NCBI RefSeq assembly: GCF_002366715.1
Contig: NZ_DFBS01000022.1
Span: 62,001 to 126,000 of the forward strand
Source of the DNA: Halomonas sp. UBA3074
Lineage (GTDB): Bacteria > Pseudomonadota > Gammaproteobacteria > Pseudomonadales > Halomonadaceae
Reading direction: 5' to 3'
DNA: 64,000 nt
Part shown: one piece after another, positions 56,824-64,000 of the stretch
How the letters are laid out: every line of letters begins with the position of its first letter
How positions within the stretch are numbered: the stretch's first letter is position 1
The notes under the pieces: model-generated
What the model was told of the DNA's origin: nothing
The model's input: the letters and a program-made list of their open reading frames with translations, nothing else
The model's database searches: none
Position numbers and translations under genes: made by a program

Positions 56824-57498
56824 TTGTGATTTTTAAGGTTGGGAAAGTTCACGAGGAATAGCGTGTGACCCATCAGGGCAATCGCACGTCGAAAGCCACT
56901 CAATCGTAAGAGTGGTGAGTCAGCTTTCGTCAGCACGTCACCTTATTATTCGATTTGGAATGTCGAGTTAGTTAGTGACGTGCGATTACCCTGCATGACT
57001 CATTGTTAATACTGGGCAATAATCACTAAAAAATAAATCCCAGACTTTGGTATCAATAAACAGTTAAGATGCTTTTCTGCGTGCGCAGGTGGTTGAAAAT
57101 ATAAGAATTTAGAGCCCTTTTGTGCGAAATTTTTAGGCGTTTGATGGACTATAGGACGATAGTCTAGTAAGCAAATAAAAGTGGTTATTGGCTACTTTAA
57201 ATGTAGGGTCTGCAGTTTAGTTTTAATCGCGATTAGCAAATGCTGATACTTTGGTAGTGTATCAAAAGTCGCTTCGACCTTAGCGTGATAGCTAAAGGTA
57301 TAACAACGTTATACTTGCTAGTTAGGAAGTGAATCCTTTATACCCGTACAGCCACCTTCTCATAATAATGGATAACACGTTTGAAGCGTTGGGTTGACTC
57401 CTTTGCTATGAGCCAATGTCGGTCGGAGTGCTGGCTTAGTTATTGTTTGTTTTTTTTGTCTTTTTGAGCTCGCCTTTAGTTGAAGGAGGTCATGCACA
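56824..57498. promoter_or_regulatory. Divergent regulatory region, yjcH-actP versus the DUF294 gene
   Basis: This 675-base AT-rich gap has no credible gene and holds several dyads. AATCGCACGTC (56880-56890) is the inverse of GACGTGCGATT (56977-56987), and GCACGTCAC (56933-56941) of GTGACGTGC (56975-56983). Closer to the DUF294 gene are GACTAT...ATAGTC (57147-57164), TGATAC...GTATCA (57244-57264) and GTATAAC-AAC-GTTATAC (57298-57314). They are candidate operators for the response regulator or other activators of acetate genes. No promoter could be assigned with confidence. Confidence 0.5.
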
Positions 57499-59328
57499 AT
57501 GGTTGATGTGGATCTATCCCAGCTGCCGTTTACGCTTCTTGACGATGAAGGGCGTGACCATATTCGCCGTGGCATTGATTTAGCTTATTTTGATCGTGAC
57601 GAAATAATCCTGGAAACCGGGCAAGCGGGTGAGTTCGTTTTTCTGATACATAAAGGTGAAGTGGCTGAAATCGACCCCACGTTGCCTGCGTCCACGTCGC
57701 GGATTGGCCATTACACGGCAGGGGATCTGTTCGGGGCGATCAGCATTCTCAATGGTAAAAGCCGCTATCGTTTTAAGGCTGAGCAGGAGAGCCTTTGCTA
57801 TTTATTGCCCAAAGCGCTGTTTCAGCAGCTGTGCCGCCATTACCCGGATTTCAGTAACTTCTTTCGCCAGTCGCTGACGCATAAAGCACGCTTGCTGACT
57901 GAAAAGCGTGCCGAAGGTGGCGTTACCATGGCGGGTTTTATGCTGGCCAAGGTGAGCGAGTGTATGCGCGAGCCGTTGCTAATGGCGGCCTCAGCCGATA
58001 TTGCCAGCGCGGTGAAACGCCTCAACGACAGTCATGCCGACAGCCTGCTCGTCGAGACGCAAGGCAAACTCGGCATGGTGACCAAAACCGATTTGCTCAA
58101 CGGGTTGGTGTTAGGCAATAGCGATGTGTCATCACCGCTTGAGGAGATCGCCCATTTTGAGCTAGTCACGGTGTCGCCGGAACAGTATTTGTTTGAAGTG
58201 CTGGTGCTGATGACCCGGCATAAAGTGACCCGCGTCGTGGTGTTGGAGCAAACCGCTCTCAAAGGCGTTGTGGAGCTCACCGATGTGCTGAGCTATTTCT
58301 CCAGCCGTAGCTACGTGGTGAGTTTACAAGTCGAACAGGCGAGCAGCTTAGAAGCGCTGTCGACGGCCAGCCAACGCACCCCTGAATTGGTCAAAGCGCT
58401 GATGGCCCAGGGCGTCAAATTACGCTTTGCGATGGATCTGCTCGCCGCGCTGAACGGCCGTATCATGAGCAAAGCCTGGGAATTCACTATCGAGGAGCAG
58501 TACCGCGAGCAGAGCTGCATGATGGTGATGGGCAGCGAGGGGCGTGGTGAGCAAATTCTTAAAACCGATCAAGATAATGGCCTCATTCTCGCCGACGATG
58601 CCCAGTGGCCTGCGTTAGCGAGCCACATGCAAACGCTGACGGATACGCTGATCCAGCTTGGCTACCCGCCGTGCCCCGGCAATATCATGGTGTCAAACCC
58701 TGAATGGGTAGGCACGGTTTCCCAGTGGAAGAGCAACATTGCCAAATGGGCCAGCGAGCGCGATGGCGATAGCCTGATGAAGCTGGCAATTATGCTCGAT
58801 GCCCATGCCGTTGCCGGTAACCCCGGCCTGCTGGAAAGCGTCCGCGAGGAGCTGTTTGAACGCTGCTCCCGTGATGAGCTGCTGCTCTCTTACTTTGCTC
58901 GCACGGCGCTACGCTTCTCGACGCCCTTGACGCTGTTTGGCTCGTTAAAAAAGCCGCAGCATGGTATCGATATCAAAAAAGGCGGCATCTTTCCCATTGT
59001 GCACGGGGTGCGCACCATGGCGCTGGAACGGCGAATTAAAGCCACTTCGACGCTGGATCGTTTAGACGCGCTGGCCGCCGACGGTCGCTTGGATCGCCGC
59101 TTTGCCGACGATCTGGGCGAAGCGTTGGCGCTGTTTTCCGAACTGCGTCTCAAGCAGCAGCTCGCCGCCCTGGAAGCAACCAGTACGCTTCAAGAGGCAA
59201 ATCGCTCCAATCGTGTCGTAGTGCAAACCCTCTCTTCGTTAGAGCGGGACTTATTACGTGAAGCTTTGCATATCGTCAAAGACTTTAAGCAGCGGCTTTC
59301 CCATCGTTATCACCTGGAGTATTCGTGA
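57499..59328 (+). CDS. cNMP-binding/CBS/DUF294 nucleotidyltransferase-like protein
   Basis: This 609-residue protein has four parts. An N-terminal cyclic-nucleotide-binding-type domain (FLIHKGEVAEIDPTLPAS, YTAGDLFGAISILNGKSRYRF) is followed by two CBS domains (about 155-275). The nucleotidyltransferase domain has MVMGSEGRGEQILKTDQDNG with the GS-x-GR-x-EQ-x-DQD catalytic pattern. A DUF294 C-terminal helical domain follows (about 470-609). AAGGAGG lies 9 bases before the ATG at 57499. The same architecture is found beside actP in many gammaproteobacteria and resembles GlnD-like regulators. Its target is unknown. It overlaps the DnaQ-like gene by 4 bases. Confidence 0.87.
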   Translation: MVDVDLSQLPFTLLDDEGRDHIRRGIDLAYFDRDEIILETGQAGEFVFLIHKGEVAEIDPTLPASTSRIGHYTAGDLFGAISILNGKSRYRFKAEQESLCYLLPKALFQQLCRHYPDFSNFFRQSLTHKARLLTEKRAEGGVTMAGFMLAKVSECMREPLLMAASADIASAVKRLNDSHADSLLVETQGKLGMVTKTDLLNGLVLGNSDVSSPLEEIAHFELVTVSPEQYLFEVLVLMTRHKVTRVVVLEQTALKGVVELTDVLSYFSSRSYVVSLQVEQASSLEALSTASQRTPELVKALMAQGVKLRFAMDLLAALNGRIMSKAWEFTIEEQYREQSCMMVMGSEGRGEQILKTDQDNGLILADDAQWPALASHMQTLTDTLIQLGYPPCPGNIMVSNPEWVGTVSQWKSNIAKWASERDGDSLMKLAIMLDAHAVAGNPGLLESVREELFERCSRDELLLSYFARTALRFSTPLTLFGSLKKPQHGIDIKKGGIFPIVHGVRTMALERRIKATSTLDRLDALAADGRLDRRFADDLGEALALFSELRLKQQLAALEATSTLQEANRSNRVVVQTLSSLERDLLREALHIVKDFKQRLSHRYHLEYS

Positions 59329-59987
59329 GCGGAATGCGGCTGTTAGATCGACACGTGGCACTCTTCAGCGGTTCCTTACGCACCTTACTGCGCCGCGAAA
59401 GCGACCGCCGCCGCTGTGCTGATTCCCCTTATGCCTGGCTCTTTCAACCCTATATGGGCGAAGAGCTGGTAGCGCTTGCCTGTACGGCCACGCCTACGCC
59501 AACGTCGCCGGTCATCAGTCTGGCGGCGGTGGTGCTTAGCCAGCAGCAGGTGCGTACCAGCCGGGCTTTTGTCATGACGCTGGGTGCGCCGGGGCAGGCG
59601 GACAACGCGTCACTACGCCGCCATCACCTGCTGTGTCAGGCAGGCGAAGTCACGGCCCCGAGCAGTGATAACTTAAGTGCGCTGGTGGAGTTTATCGGCA
59701 ATCGCCCGATTGTCGGCTGGCAGTTGGATCAGCGGATTGGGGCGCTAAATGCGGAGCTGAGTAAACGCTTGGATTTTGCGCTGCCCAATGCCCAGGTCGA
59801 CGTGGCAAAACTGCACCAGCGCCAATTGCGGCGCTTGCACCCGGAGGTGGAGGCGCCGAGCACTTTTGCCCAGGCGCTGGCGTGTTGGCAGGTGCCGTCG
59901 ATGGGGATGCACGGTATGTTAGGCGAAGCGACGGCGAGCGCACTGCTGTATATGCGCTTGCAGCGCGTTATGGCGCAAGCGGCTTAG
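59325..59987 (+). CDS. DnaQ/PolC-like exonuclease-fold protein, catalytic residues apparently lost
   Basis: The gene follows the DUF294 gene with a 4-base overlap, where most relatives encode a DEDDh 3'-5' exonuclease. The 220 residues show the N-terminal helical part and PISLAAVVLSQQQV, IGNRPIVGWQLDQRIGALNAEL and GMLGEATASALLYMRLQRVM, which line up with the fold. The Exo I motif (DxETTG) is replaced by ACTATPTPT at about residues 52-60. Exo II has WQLD instead of HNxxFD. Exo III keeps His196, but the expected Asp is Glu201. It is therefore probably inactive as a nuclease, and may be a structural or regulatory partner. Family assignment rests on position and residual similarity. Confidence 0.7.
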   Translation: MSGMRLLDRHVALFSGSLRTLLRRESDRRRCADSPYAWLFQPYMGEELVALACTATPTPTSPVISLAAVVLSQQQVRTSRAFVMTLGAPGQADNASLRRHHLLCQAGEVTAPSSDNLSALVEFIGNRPIVGWQLDQRIGALNAELSKRLDFALPNAQVDVAKLHQRQLRRLHPEVEAPSTFAQALACWQVPSMGMHGMLGEATASALLYMRLQRVMAQAA

Positions 59988-60137
59988 GAGCGAACTAGAC
60001 AGGATGCGTGGTGCGAGGGGAGGTTGGAGCGAGGGTCTTTCGCCATGGATGGCGAAAGTAGCGCCCAGGGAAGGGTTCACAGCGCCCTCGCGGAAACCTC
60101 CACTCAGCACCGAGTGTGAGTAGCCAATTACGAGTAG

Positions 60138-60167
60138 TTGGGTCTGGGCGGTGAGTGTTGTTAGAAT
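60138..60167 (+). promoter_or_regulatory. Candidate promoter of ttcA
   Basis: TTGGGT (60138-60143), an 18-base spacer and TAGAAT (60162-60167) lie about 50 bases before the preferred ttcA start. The call is from pattern only. Confidence 0.35.
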
Positions 60168-60216
60168 AGCAGCCACTTTTTCTTGAATGCCTTCCACCCT
60201 CGGCAGTGCTTATACC

Positions 60217-61137
60217 ATGCAATCTCTTGATCACTTTGACCCTGCCCACCTTGACACGGTTGGCGCCAGCCCCGCTAACGCTGAGCACGACCCGTCTGAA
60301 CTGGCCGATGCCAAGCAGAAGCGCGAATTCAACAAGCTGCAAAAGCGCCTGCGCCGAGAGGTGGGCAATGCCATTATTGATTACCAGATGATCAATGAAG
60401 GCGACCGCGTGATGGTCTGCCTCTCCGGCGGCAAAGACAGCTACACGATGCTAGAGATTTTGCGTAATTTGCAGCGCAACGCGCCGATCAACTTCTCACT
60501 GGTAGCGGTCAATCTGGATCAAAAGCAGCCCGGTTTTCCTGAGCATGTACTGCCTGCGTATCTGGATAAGCAGGGCGTGGAGTACCACATCGTCGAGCGC
60601 GACACCTACTCTGTAGTGAAAGAGAAAACCCCTGAAGGCAAAACCACCTGCGCGCTCTGTTCACGCCTGCGCCGTGGCTCACTCTATGGTTTTGCCGAAG
60701 AGATTGGTGCCAATAAAATCGCCTTGGGCCACCACCGTGAAGATATCCTCGAGACGCTGTTTCTGAATATGTTCTTTGGTGGCAACCTAAAAGCGATGCC
60801 GCCTAAGCTGCTTTCCGATGATGGCAAAAATATCGTTATCCGGCCGCTGGCTTACTGCAAAGAAGCCGATATCGCCGAGTTCTCGCGGTTAATGGAATTC
60901 CCGATTATTCCCTGCAACCTGTGCGGCTCTCAGCCCAATATGCAGCGCCAGGTCGTTAAAGAGATGCTCGCCGAATGGGATAAAAAATTCCCCGGCCGCC
61001 TGGAAAGCATGTTCAAAGCCGTGACTAATATTGCGCCTTCGCAGCTGGCAGATCGCACCCTGTTCGATTTTGAAGGGTTGGAAGCGAAGCAGGCCGAGCT
61101 GCTGGCTGGCCGCATCCAGGCGTTCAACGTCAGCTAG
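60217..61137 (+). CDS. ttcA: TtcA, tRNA 2-thiocytidine(32) synthetase
   Basis: TtcA thiolates C32 of certain tRNAs using an ATP pyrophosphatase domain and a [4Fe-4S] cluster. The 306-residue protein has [20 protein letters not shown], the PP-loop SGGKDS at 70-75 and the Cys pairs [10 protein letters not shown] and [14 protein letters not shown], all strongly conserved. The start could also be the ATG at 60187 (316 residues). Neither has a clear Shine-Dalgarno, and the extra 10 residues are not conserved. It overlaps the 3' end of the Fnr-type gene by 8 bases, tail to tail. Confidence 0.96.
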   Translation: MQSLDHFDPAHLDTVGASPANAEHDPSELADAKQKREFNKLQKRLRREVGNAIIDYQMINEGDRVMVCLSGGKDSYTMLEILRNLQRNAPINFSLVAVNLDQKQPGFPEHVLPAYLDKQGVEYHIVERDTYSVVKEKTPEGKTTCALCSRLRRGSLYGFAEEIGANKIALGHHREDILETLFLNMFFGGNLKAMPPKLLSDDGKNIVIRPLAYCKEADIAEFSRLMEFPIIPCNLCGSQPNMQRQVVKEMLAEWDKKFPGRLESMFKAVTNIAPSQLADRTLFDFEGLEAKQAELLAGRIQAFNVS

Positions 61138-61876
61138 GCGTTTGCTGCTCCTCTTCGGCGAGAGTGATCAAGCGCTGCATATCAAGAATATTGACCTCTC
61201 GCCCGGAGACCGCCACCACGTGCTGCTGTTGAAAGCGGCTTAAAATCCGGCTGACAGTTTCCACCGCCAAACCCAAATAGTTGCCGATATCGGCCCTGGG
61301 CATCGAAAGGCGGAAGCTGTAGGGCGAATAGCCACGGCGACGAAAACGATCCGAGAGCGTGATTAAAAAGCTTGCCAGCCGTTGATCGGCTGTTTTACGT
61401 GATAGCAGGCGCATCATGCGTCGATCGTCACGTAGCCCTTTGCTCATGCTGCGATAGAGCTGCCCACGCAACTCGGGCAATTCTTCAGAGAGTAAATCCA
61501 GGCGATCAAAGGGAATCTCGCAAACGGTGGTCGTTTCCAGGGCAATCACACTCCCCGGGTAGTGCTCTTCATCGATCCCGTCCAGCCCTACCAGTTCGCT
61601 GGGAAGGTAGAAATTGGTCAGCTGTTCGCTACCGTTTCCCTCTGCCGTGACCTGCTTCAAACTCCCCGAACGCACCGCATAAACGCTGGTAAAGGTATCG
61701 CCTTGGCGAAACAGCGGCTCGCCTTTTTTGAGCGGCGAACGGCGGCGAATAATGGCATCGAACTGCCCCATATCGTCTATCTCAAGGGCAAGCGGTAGGC
61801 AAAGCGAGCTCAAGCTGCAGGTTTGGCAGCGAGCTTCATGGAGTAGCGAGCGTCGGCGGCTCATGGGTTCCAACAT
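61130..61876 (-). CDS. fnr: Fnr/Anr-type oxygen-responsive transcriptional regulator
   Basis: It is a CRP/FNR-family regulator whose [4Fe-4S] cluster senses oxygen. In the 248-residue protein the cluster Cys are Cys17, Cys20 and Cys26 ([10 protein letters not shown]) plus Cys119 (TTVCEIPF). The sensor domain is followed by a dimer helix and a winged helix whose recognition segment [11 protein letters not shown] holds the E-xx-SR pattern that reads TTGAT half-sites. AAGGAG precedes the ATG at 61876. Between hemN and ttcA it matches the Pseudomonas anr and E. coli fnr neighbourhood. It would control the adjacent hemN and cbb3-type genes. I did not find a clear TTGAT-N4-ATCAA box in the nearby gaps. 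Confidence 0.95.
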   Translation of the reverse strand: MLEPMSRRRSLLHEARCQTCSLSSLCLPLALEIDDMGQFDAIIRRRSPLKKGEPLFRQGDTFTSVYAVRSGSLKQVTAEGNGSEQLTNFYLPSELVGLDGIDEEHYPGSVIALETTTVCEIPFDRLDLLSEELPELRGQLYRSMSKGLRDDRRMMRLLSRKTADQRLASFLITLSDRFRRRGYSPYSFRLSMPRADIGNYLGLAVETVSRILSRFQQQHVVAVSGREVNILDMQRLITLAEEEQQTPS

Positions 61877-62005
61877 GCATGGCTCCTTAGGTAACTCCTT
61901 GAGTGGCGTCTTACCGGTTAGGTAATCACCACGCTGGGCTGAGGCAGGACTTCCCTATTACCAAAACTTCAGTATGGAAGCTTCTTTGGGTCGGCGACAG
62001 GGTGT

Positions 62006-63445
62006 TTATACAATCTTTGAGTAACGTTGACCCGCCTGCTGCGGCAGGTGCGCATCAAACGCCATGGCGAGGTGGCGTATCAGCAGGCGTCCTATCGATG
62101 TCGCGCTGATTTGATCGCCGCTGCGGGTCAGCAAGCCATCGCGCTCGGCGTCCTGTAAGCGCTCCAGCGCTGGCGCAAAGTAGCGTGGGGCGTCGATATG
62201 CCAGCGCTGGCTAACGGCGGCTAGGTCAATCTGCATCGTACACATTAGCCGCTCAATCACGTCCCGGCGGATCAGATCATCTTGACGCAAGCGCAGCCCG
62301 CGCACCGTCGCCAATTGGCCTTGGTCTAGCGCCGCTTCGTAGCAGGCGAGATCACTCGGGTTCTGCGCATAGACGTCATCGATGCGCGAGATCGCCGATA
62401 CGCCAAGCCCCAGTAAGTCGCACTGAGCATGGCTCGAGTAGCCCTGAAAGTTACGCTGCAGCGAGCCTTCACGCTGGGCCACCGCCAGGCTGTCATCCGG
62501 GCGGGCAAAATGATCCATCCCAATATGCACGTAACCTGCCGCCGTCAGCATCTCGATGGTCGTGCGTAAAATCGCCAGTTTCTCATCGCCACTGGGCAGG
62601 TCATCGACGTTAATTCGCCGCTGGGGGGCAAAGCGCTCGGGCAAATGGGCATAGTTAAAGACGGACAGCCGGGCAGGGTTTAACTCGATCACTTGGCGTA
62701 GGGTTTTCGCAAAGCTCTTTTCGGTTTGAAACGGTAGGCCGTAAATCAAATCCAGGTTTAACGAGCGAAAGCCCAGGCGGTGCGCCTCGTCCATCAACGT
62801 TTCAGTGAGTACCCGCGGTTGAATGCGGTTAATGGCTTTCTGCACCAGCGGGCTAAGATCTTGTACGCCCAGGCTTATGCGATTAAAACCCAGCGACTGG
62901 AGGTGGCGCAAAGTAAATACGTCCGCCTCGCGTGGGTCTATTTCAATGGCGTAATCGCGCCCAGGCGCCGACGATAGGCCAAAGCGCGCATCCAGACGGT
63001 CAATCAGATCGCCCATTTGATTCAAACTGAGAAACGTCGGTGTGCCGCCGCCCCAATGCAACTGCTCGACCGGCCGTGACGTATCCAGGTGGCGAGCAGT
63101 CAGCACCATTTCGCGATCTAGGCGAGTCAAATAGGGCTCGGCCAGTGCCGTGTTCTTCGTGGCGATTTTATTACACGCGCAGTAAAAACAGATTTTATGG
63201 CAGAAGGGGATATGCACATACAGCGATAGGGGGCGCTGGCCTTCATTACTGCGCTCTAACGCCTGGGTTAAGTCGCCCGGGGTAAATTGGTCGTGAAACG
63301 ATAGCGCGGTGGGGTAGGACGTATAGCGTGGCCCGCTGGTATCGTAGCGGCGCAGCAAGGCTTCATCCCACGCCGCCTGCCCGGTGACTGGCTTGGCCGT
63401 GGTGGAGGTTGGTGTAGAAGAAGCCGCTAGGGCATGAACGGGCAT
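62006..63445 (-). CDS. hemN: Oxygen-independent coproporphyrinogen III oxidase
   Basis: HemN is the radical-SAM enzyme that makes protoporphyrinogen IX without oxygen. The 479-residue protein has the cluster motif CxxxCxxCxC at Cys82, Cys86, Cys89 and Cys91 (FCHKICFYCACN), preceded by YTSYPTALSFHDQF and followed by LHWGGGTPTFL. I chose the ATG at 63445 because GGAG lies 7 bases upstream on the minus strand. A longer frame to 63493 has no ribosome site. The real N-terminus may lie even closer to the conserved part, since residues 1-25 are Ala/Thr-rich and poorly conserved. It precedes the fnr-type gene on the same strand. Confidence 0.95.
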   Translation of the reverse strand: MPVHALAASSTPTSTTAKPVTGQAAWDEALLRRYDTSGPRYTSYPTALSFHDQFTPGDLTQALERSNEGQRPLSLYVHIPFCHKICFYCACNKIATKNTALAEPYLTRLDREMVLTARHLDTSRPVEQLHWGGGTPTFLSLNQMGDLIDRLDARFGLSSAPGRDYAIEIDPREADVFTLRHLQSLGFNRISLGVQDLSPLVQKAINRIQPRVLTETLMDEAHRLGFRSLNLDLIYGLPFQTEKSFAKTLRQVIELNPARLSVFNYAHLPERFAPQRRINVDDLPSGDEKLAILRTTIEMLTAAGYVHIGMDHFARPDDSLAVAQREGSLQRNFQGYSSHAQCDLLGLGVSAISRIDDVYAQNPSDLACYEAALDQGQLATVRGLRLRQDDLIRRDVIERLMCTMQIDLAAVSQRWHIDAPRYFAPALERLQDAERDGLLTRSGDQISATSIGRLLIRHLAMAFDAHLPQQAGQRYSKIV

Positions 63446-63546
63446 GAAGTGGCTCCGGCGGTAAAAGGGGCGTTTTAAAGGCTGTTTTTGCATAGCCAGA
63501 GCCAGCCTAACCCGCGGCGCCGATATAAATATTGAGCCACGTCATG

Positions 63547-64000
63547 TTAATGCAGGTTGTGTGCGGTGACGGTCCACAGTTGCCACAACGCGAACGCAAT
63601 GATCGTTATGGCCGCGACGCTGCGCGTGGCTGGGTGACGGATCAAGTGGCTTAGCTGGCGCGCGGCAAGCCCGGTGGCCAAAAGTGCCGGCAGCGTGCCC
63701 AGCCCAAAGGCGCCCATGAGCAGTGCCCCCTGCAGTGGGTCGGCGATCGCCAGACTCCAGGCCAGCATGGAGTAGACCAGCCCGCAGGGCAGCCAGCCCC
63801 AAAGGGCACCCAGCGCAAAGGCTTGGGGAAGATGCACCACCGGCATCAAACGCCGCCCCACCGGCTCGATGAACCGCCATAGGCGGCGACCCACCGCTTC
63901 TACTTTAAGCAGCCCTTTCCACCAGTTGGCGATATACAGCGCCATTAATATCAGCATTAGCGCCGCAAAGATTTGCAACAGCATTCGCGCCGTGCCCGAC
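63547..64000 (-). CDS. Sulfite exporter TauE/SafE family (COG2836) membrane protein, partial
   Basis: This is the 3' part of a membrane protein, cut by the right edge of the window. The frame is open to the window end, so the ATG at 63984 is likely internal. The visible C-terminal 150 residues have the segments FAALMLILMALYIANWW, ALWGWLPCGLVYSMLAWSLA, ALLMGAFGLGTLPALLATGLA and SVAAITIIAFALWQLW, typical of this family. The PCGLVY motif may bind metal. Relatives lie beside ccoGHIS and hemN in the cbb3 oxidase maturation cluster and have been proposed to handle copper or other maturation steps. Substrate is unknown. Confidence 0.85.
   Translation of the reverse strand, partial: SGTARMLLQIFAALMLILMALYIANWWKGLLKVEAVGRRLWRFIEPVGRRLMPVVHLPQAFALGALWGWLPCGLVYSMLAWSLAIADPLQGALLMGAFGLGTLPALLATGLAARQLSHLIRHPATRSVAAITIIAFALWQLWTVTAHNLH

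Noticed and set aside
61877..62005. FNR box near fnr and hemN
   Set aside because: I looked for TTGAT-N4-ATCAA in this gap and upstream of hemN and found no convincing match.

Overview
The window looks like chromosomal DNA of a moderately halophilic gammaproteobacterium of the Halomonas/Vreelandella group. This rests on gene content and gene order: priA-rpmE-malic enzyme beside hslVU/argS, tadA-mltF-purL, acs with a CrbS/CrbR-type system, and hemN-fnr-ttcA. Other pointers are the acidic, Asp/Glu-rich linkers in several proteins and a G+C content that looks mid-to-high fifties by eye. I had no database search, so the genus is inference. Almost everything is core metabolism. I see no prophage, IS element, CRISPR array or rRNA operon.

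Region 1-9.4 kb (all minus strand): ubiquinone genes ubiE-ubiJ-ubiB (ubiB cut by the window edge), a DUF971 protein, the HslVU protease pair, argS with a SPOR-domain protein, and priA. Region 9.4-22.3 kb: rpmE, a short-form malic enzyme, tesB, tadA, a membrane diguanylate cyclase, mltF, purL and radD. Region 22.3-25.9 kb: a small DUF4160/DUF2442 gene pair, then scpA-scpB-rluB and two identical tRNA-Lys genes. Region 26-37 kb: nadA, a bepA-like protease, tusA-like, an AI-2E family transporter, bcp, dapA-bamC-purC, trmO, a GNAT acetyltransferase, nadC and ampD.

Region 37-47 kb: pyruvate dehydrogenase aceE-aceF (E2 with three lipoyl domains), adk, tsaB-rsmJ, a cardiolipin synthase-like protein, a UPF0149 protein and sprT. 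Region 47-60 kb is the most integrated part and amounts to an acetate module. It holds acs, a NarL-type response regulator (crbR-like), a 1313-residue sensor kinase with an N-terminal solute:sodium symporter domain (crbS-like), an unknown two-TM protein, the acetate permease pair yjcH-actP, and a DUF294/CBS nucleotidyltransferase with a DnaQ-like partner that appears to have lost its catalytic residues. Region 60-64 kb: ttcA, an Fnr/Anr-type regulator, hemN and the 3' part of a TauE/SafE-family (COG2836) gene, an arrangement usually found beside cbb3 oxidase genes.

There is no obvious undescribed large system. The points most worth a second look are the degenerate exonuclease partner (59325-59987), the regulatory dyads in the 675-bp divergent region upstream of yjcH-actP (56824-57498), the unknown protein embedded in the acetate module (54116-54625), the DUF4160/DUF2442 pair, the palindromic repeat after nadA, and several unexplained hairpins and short repeats placed at gene boundaries.
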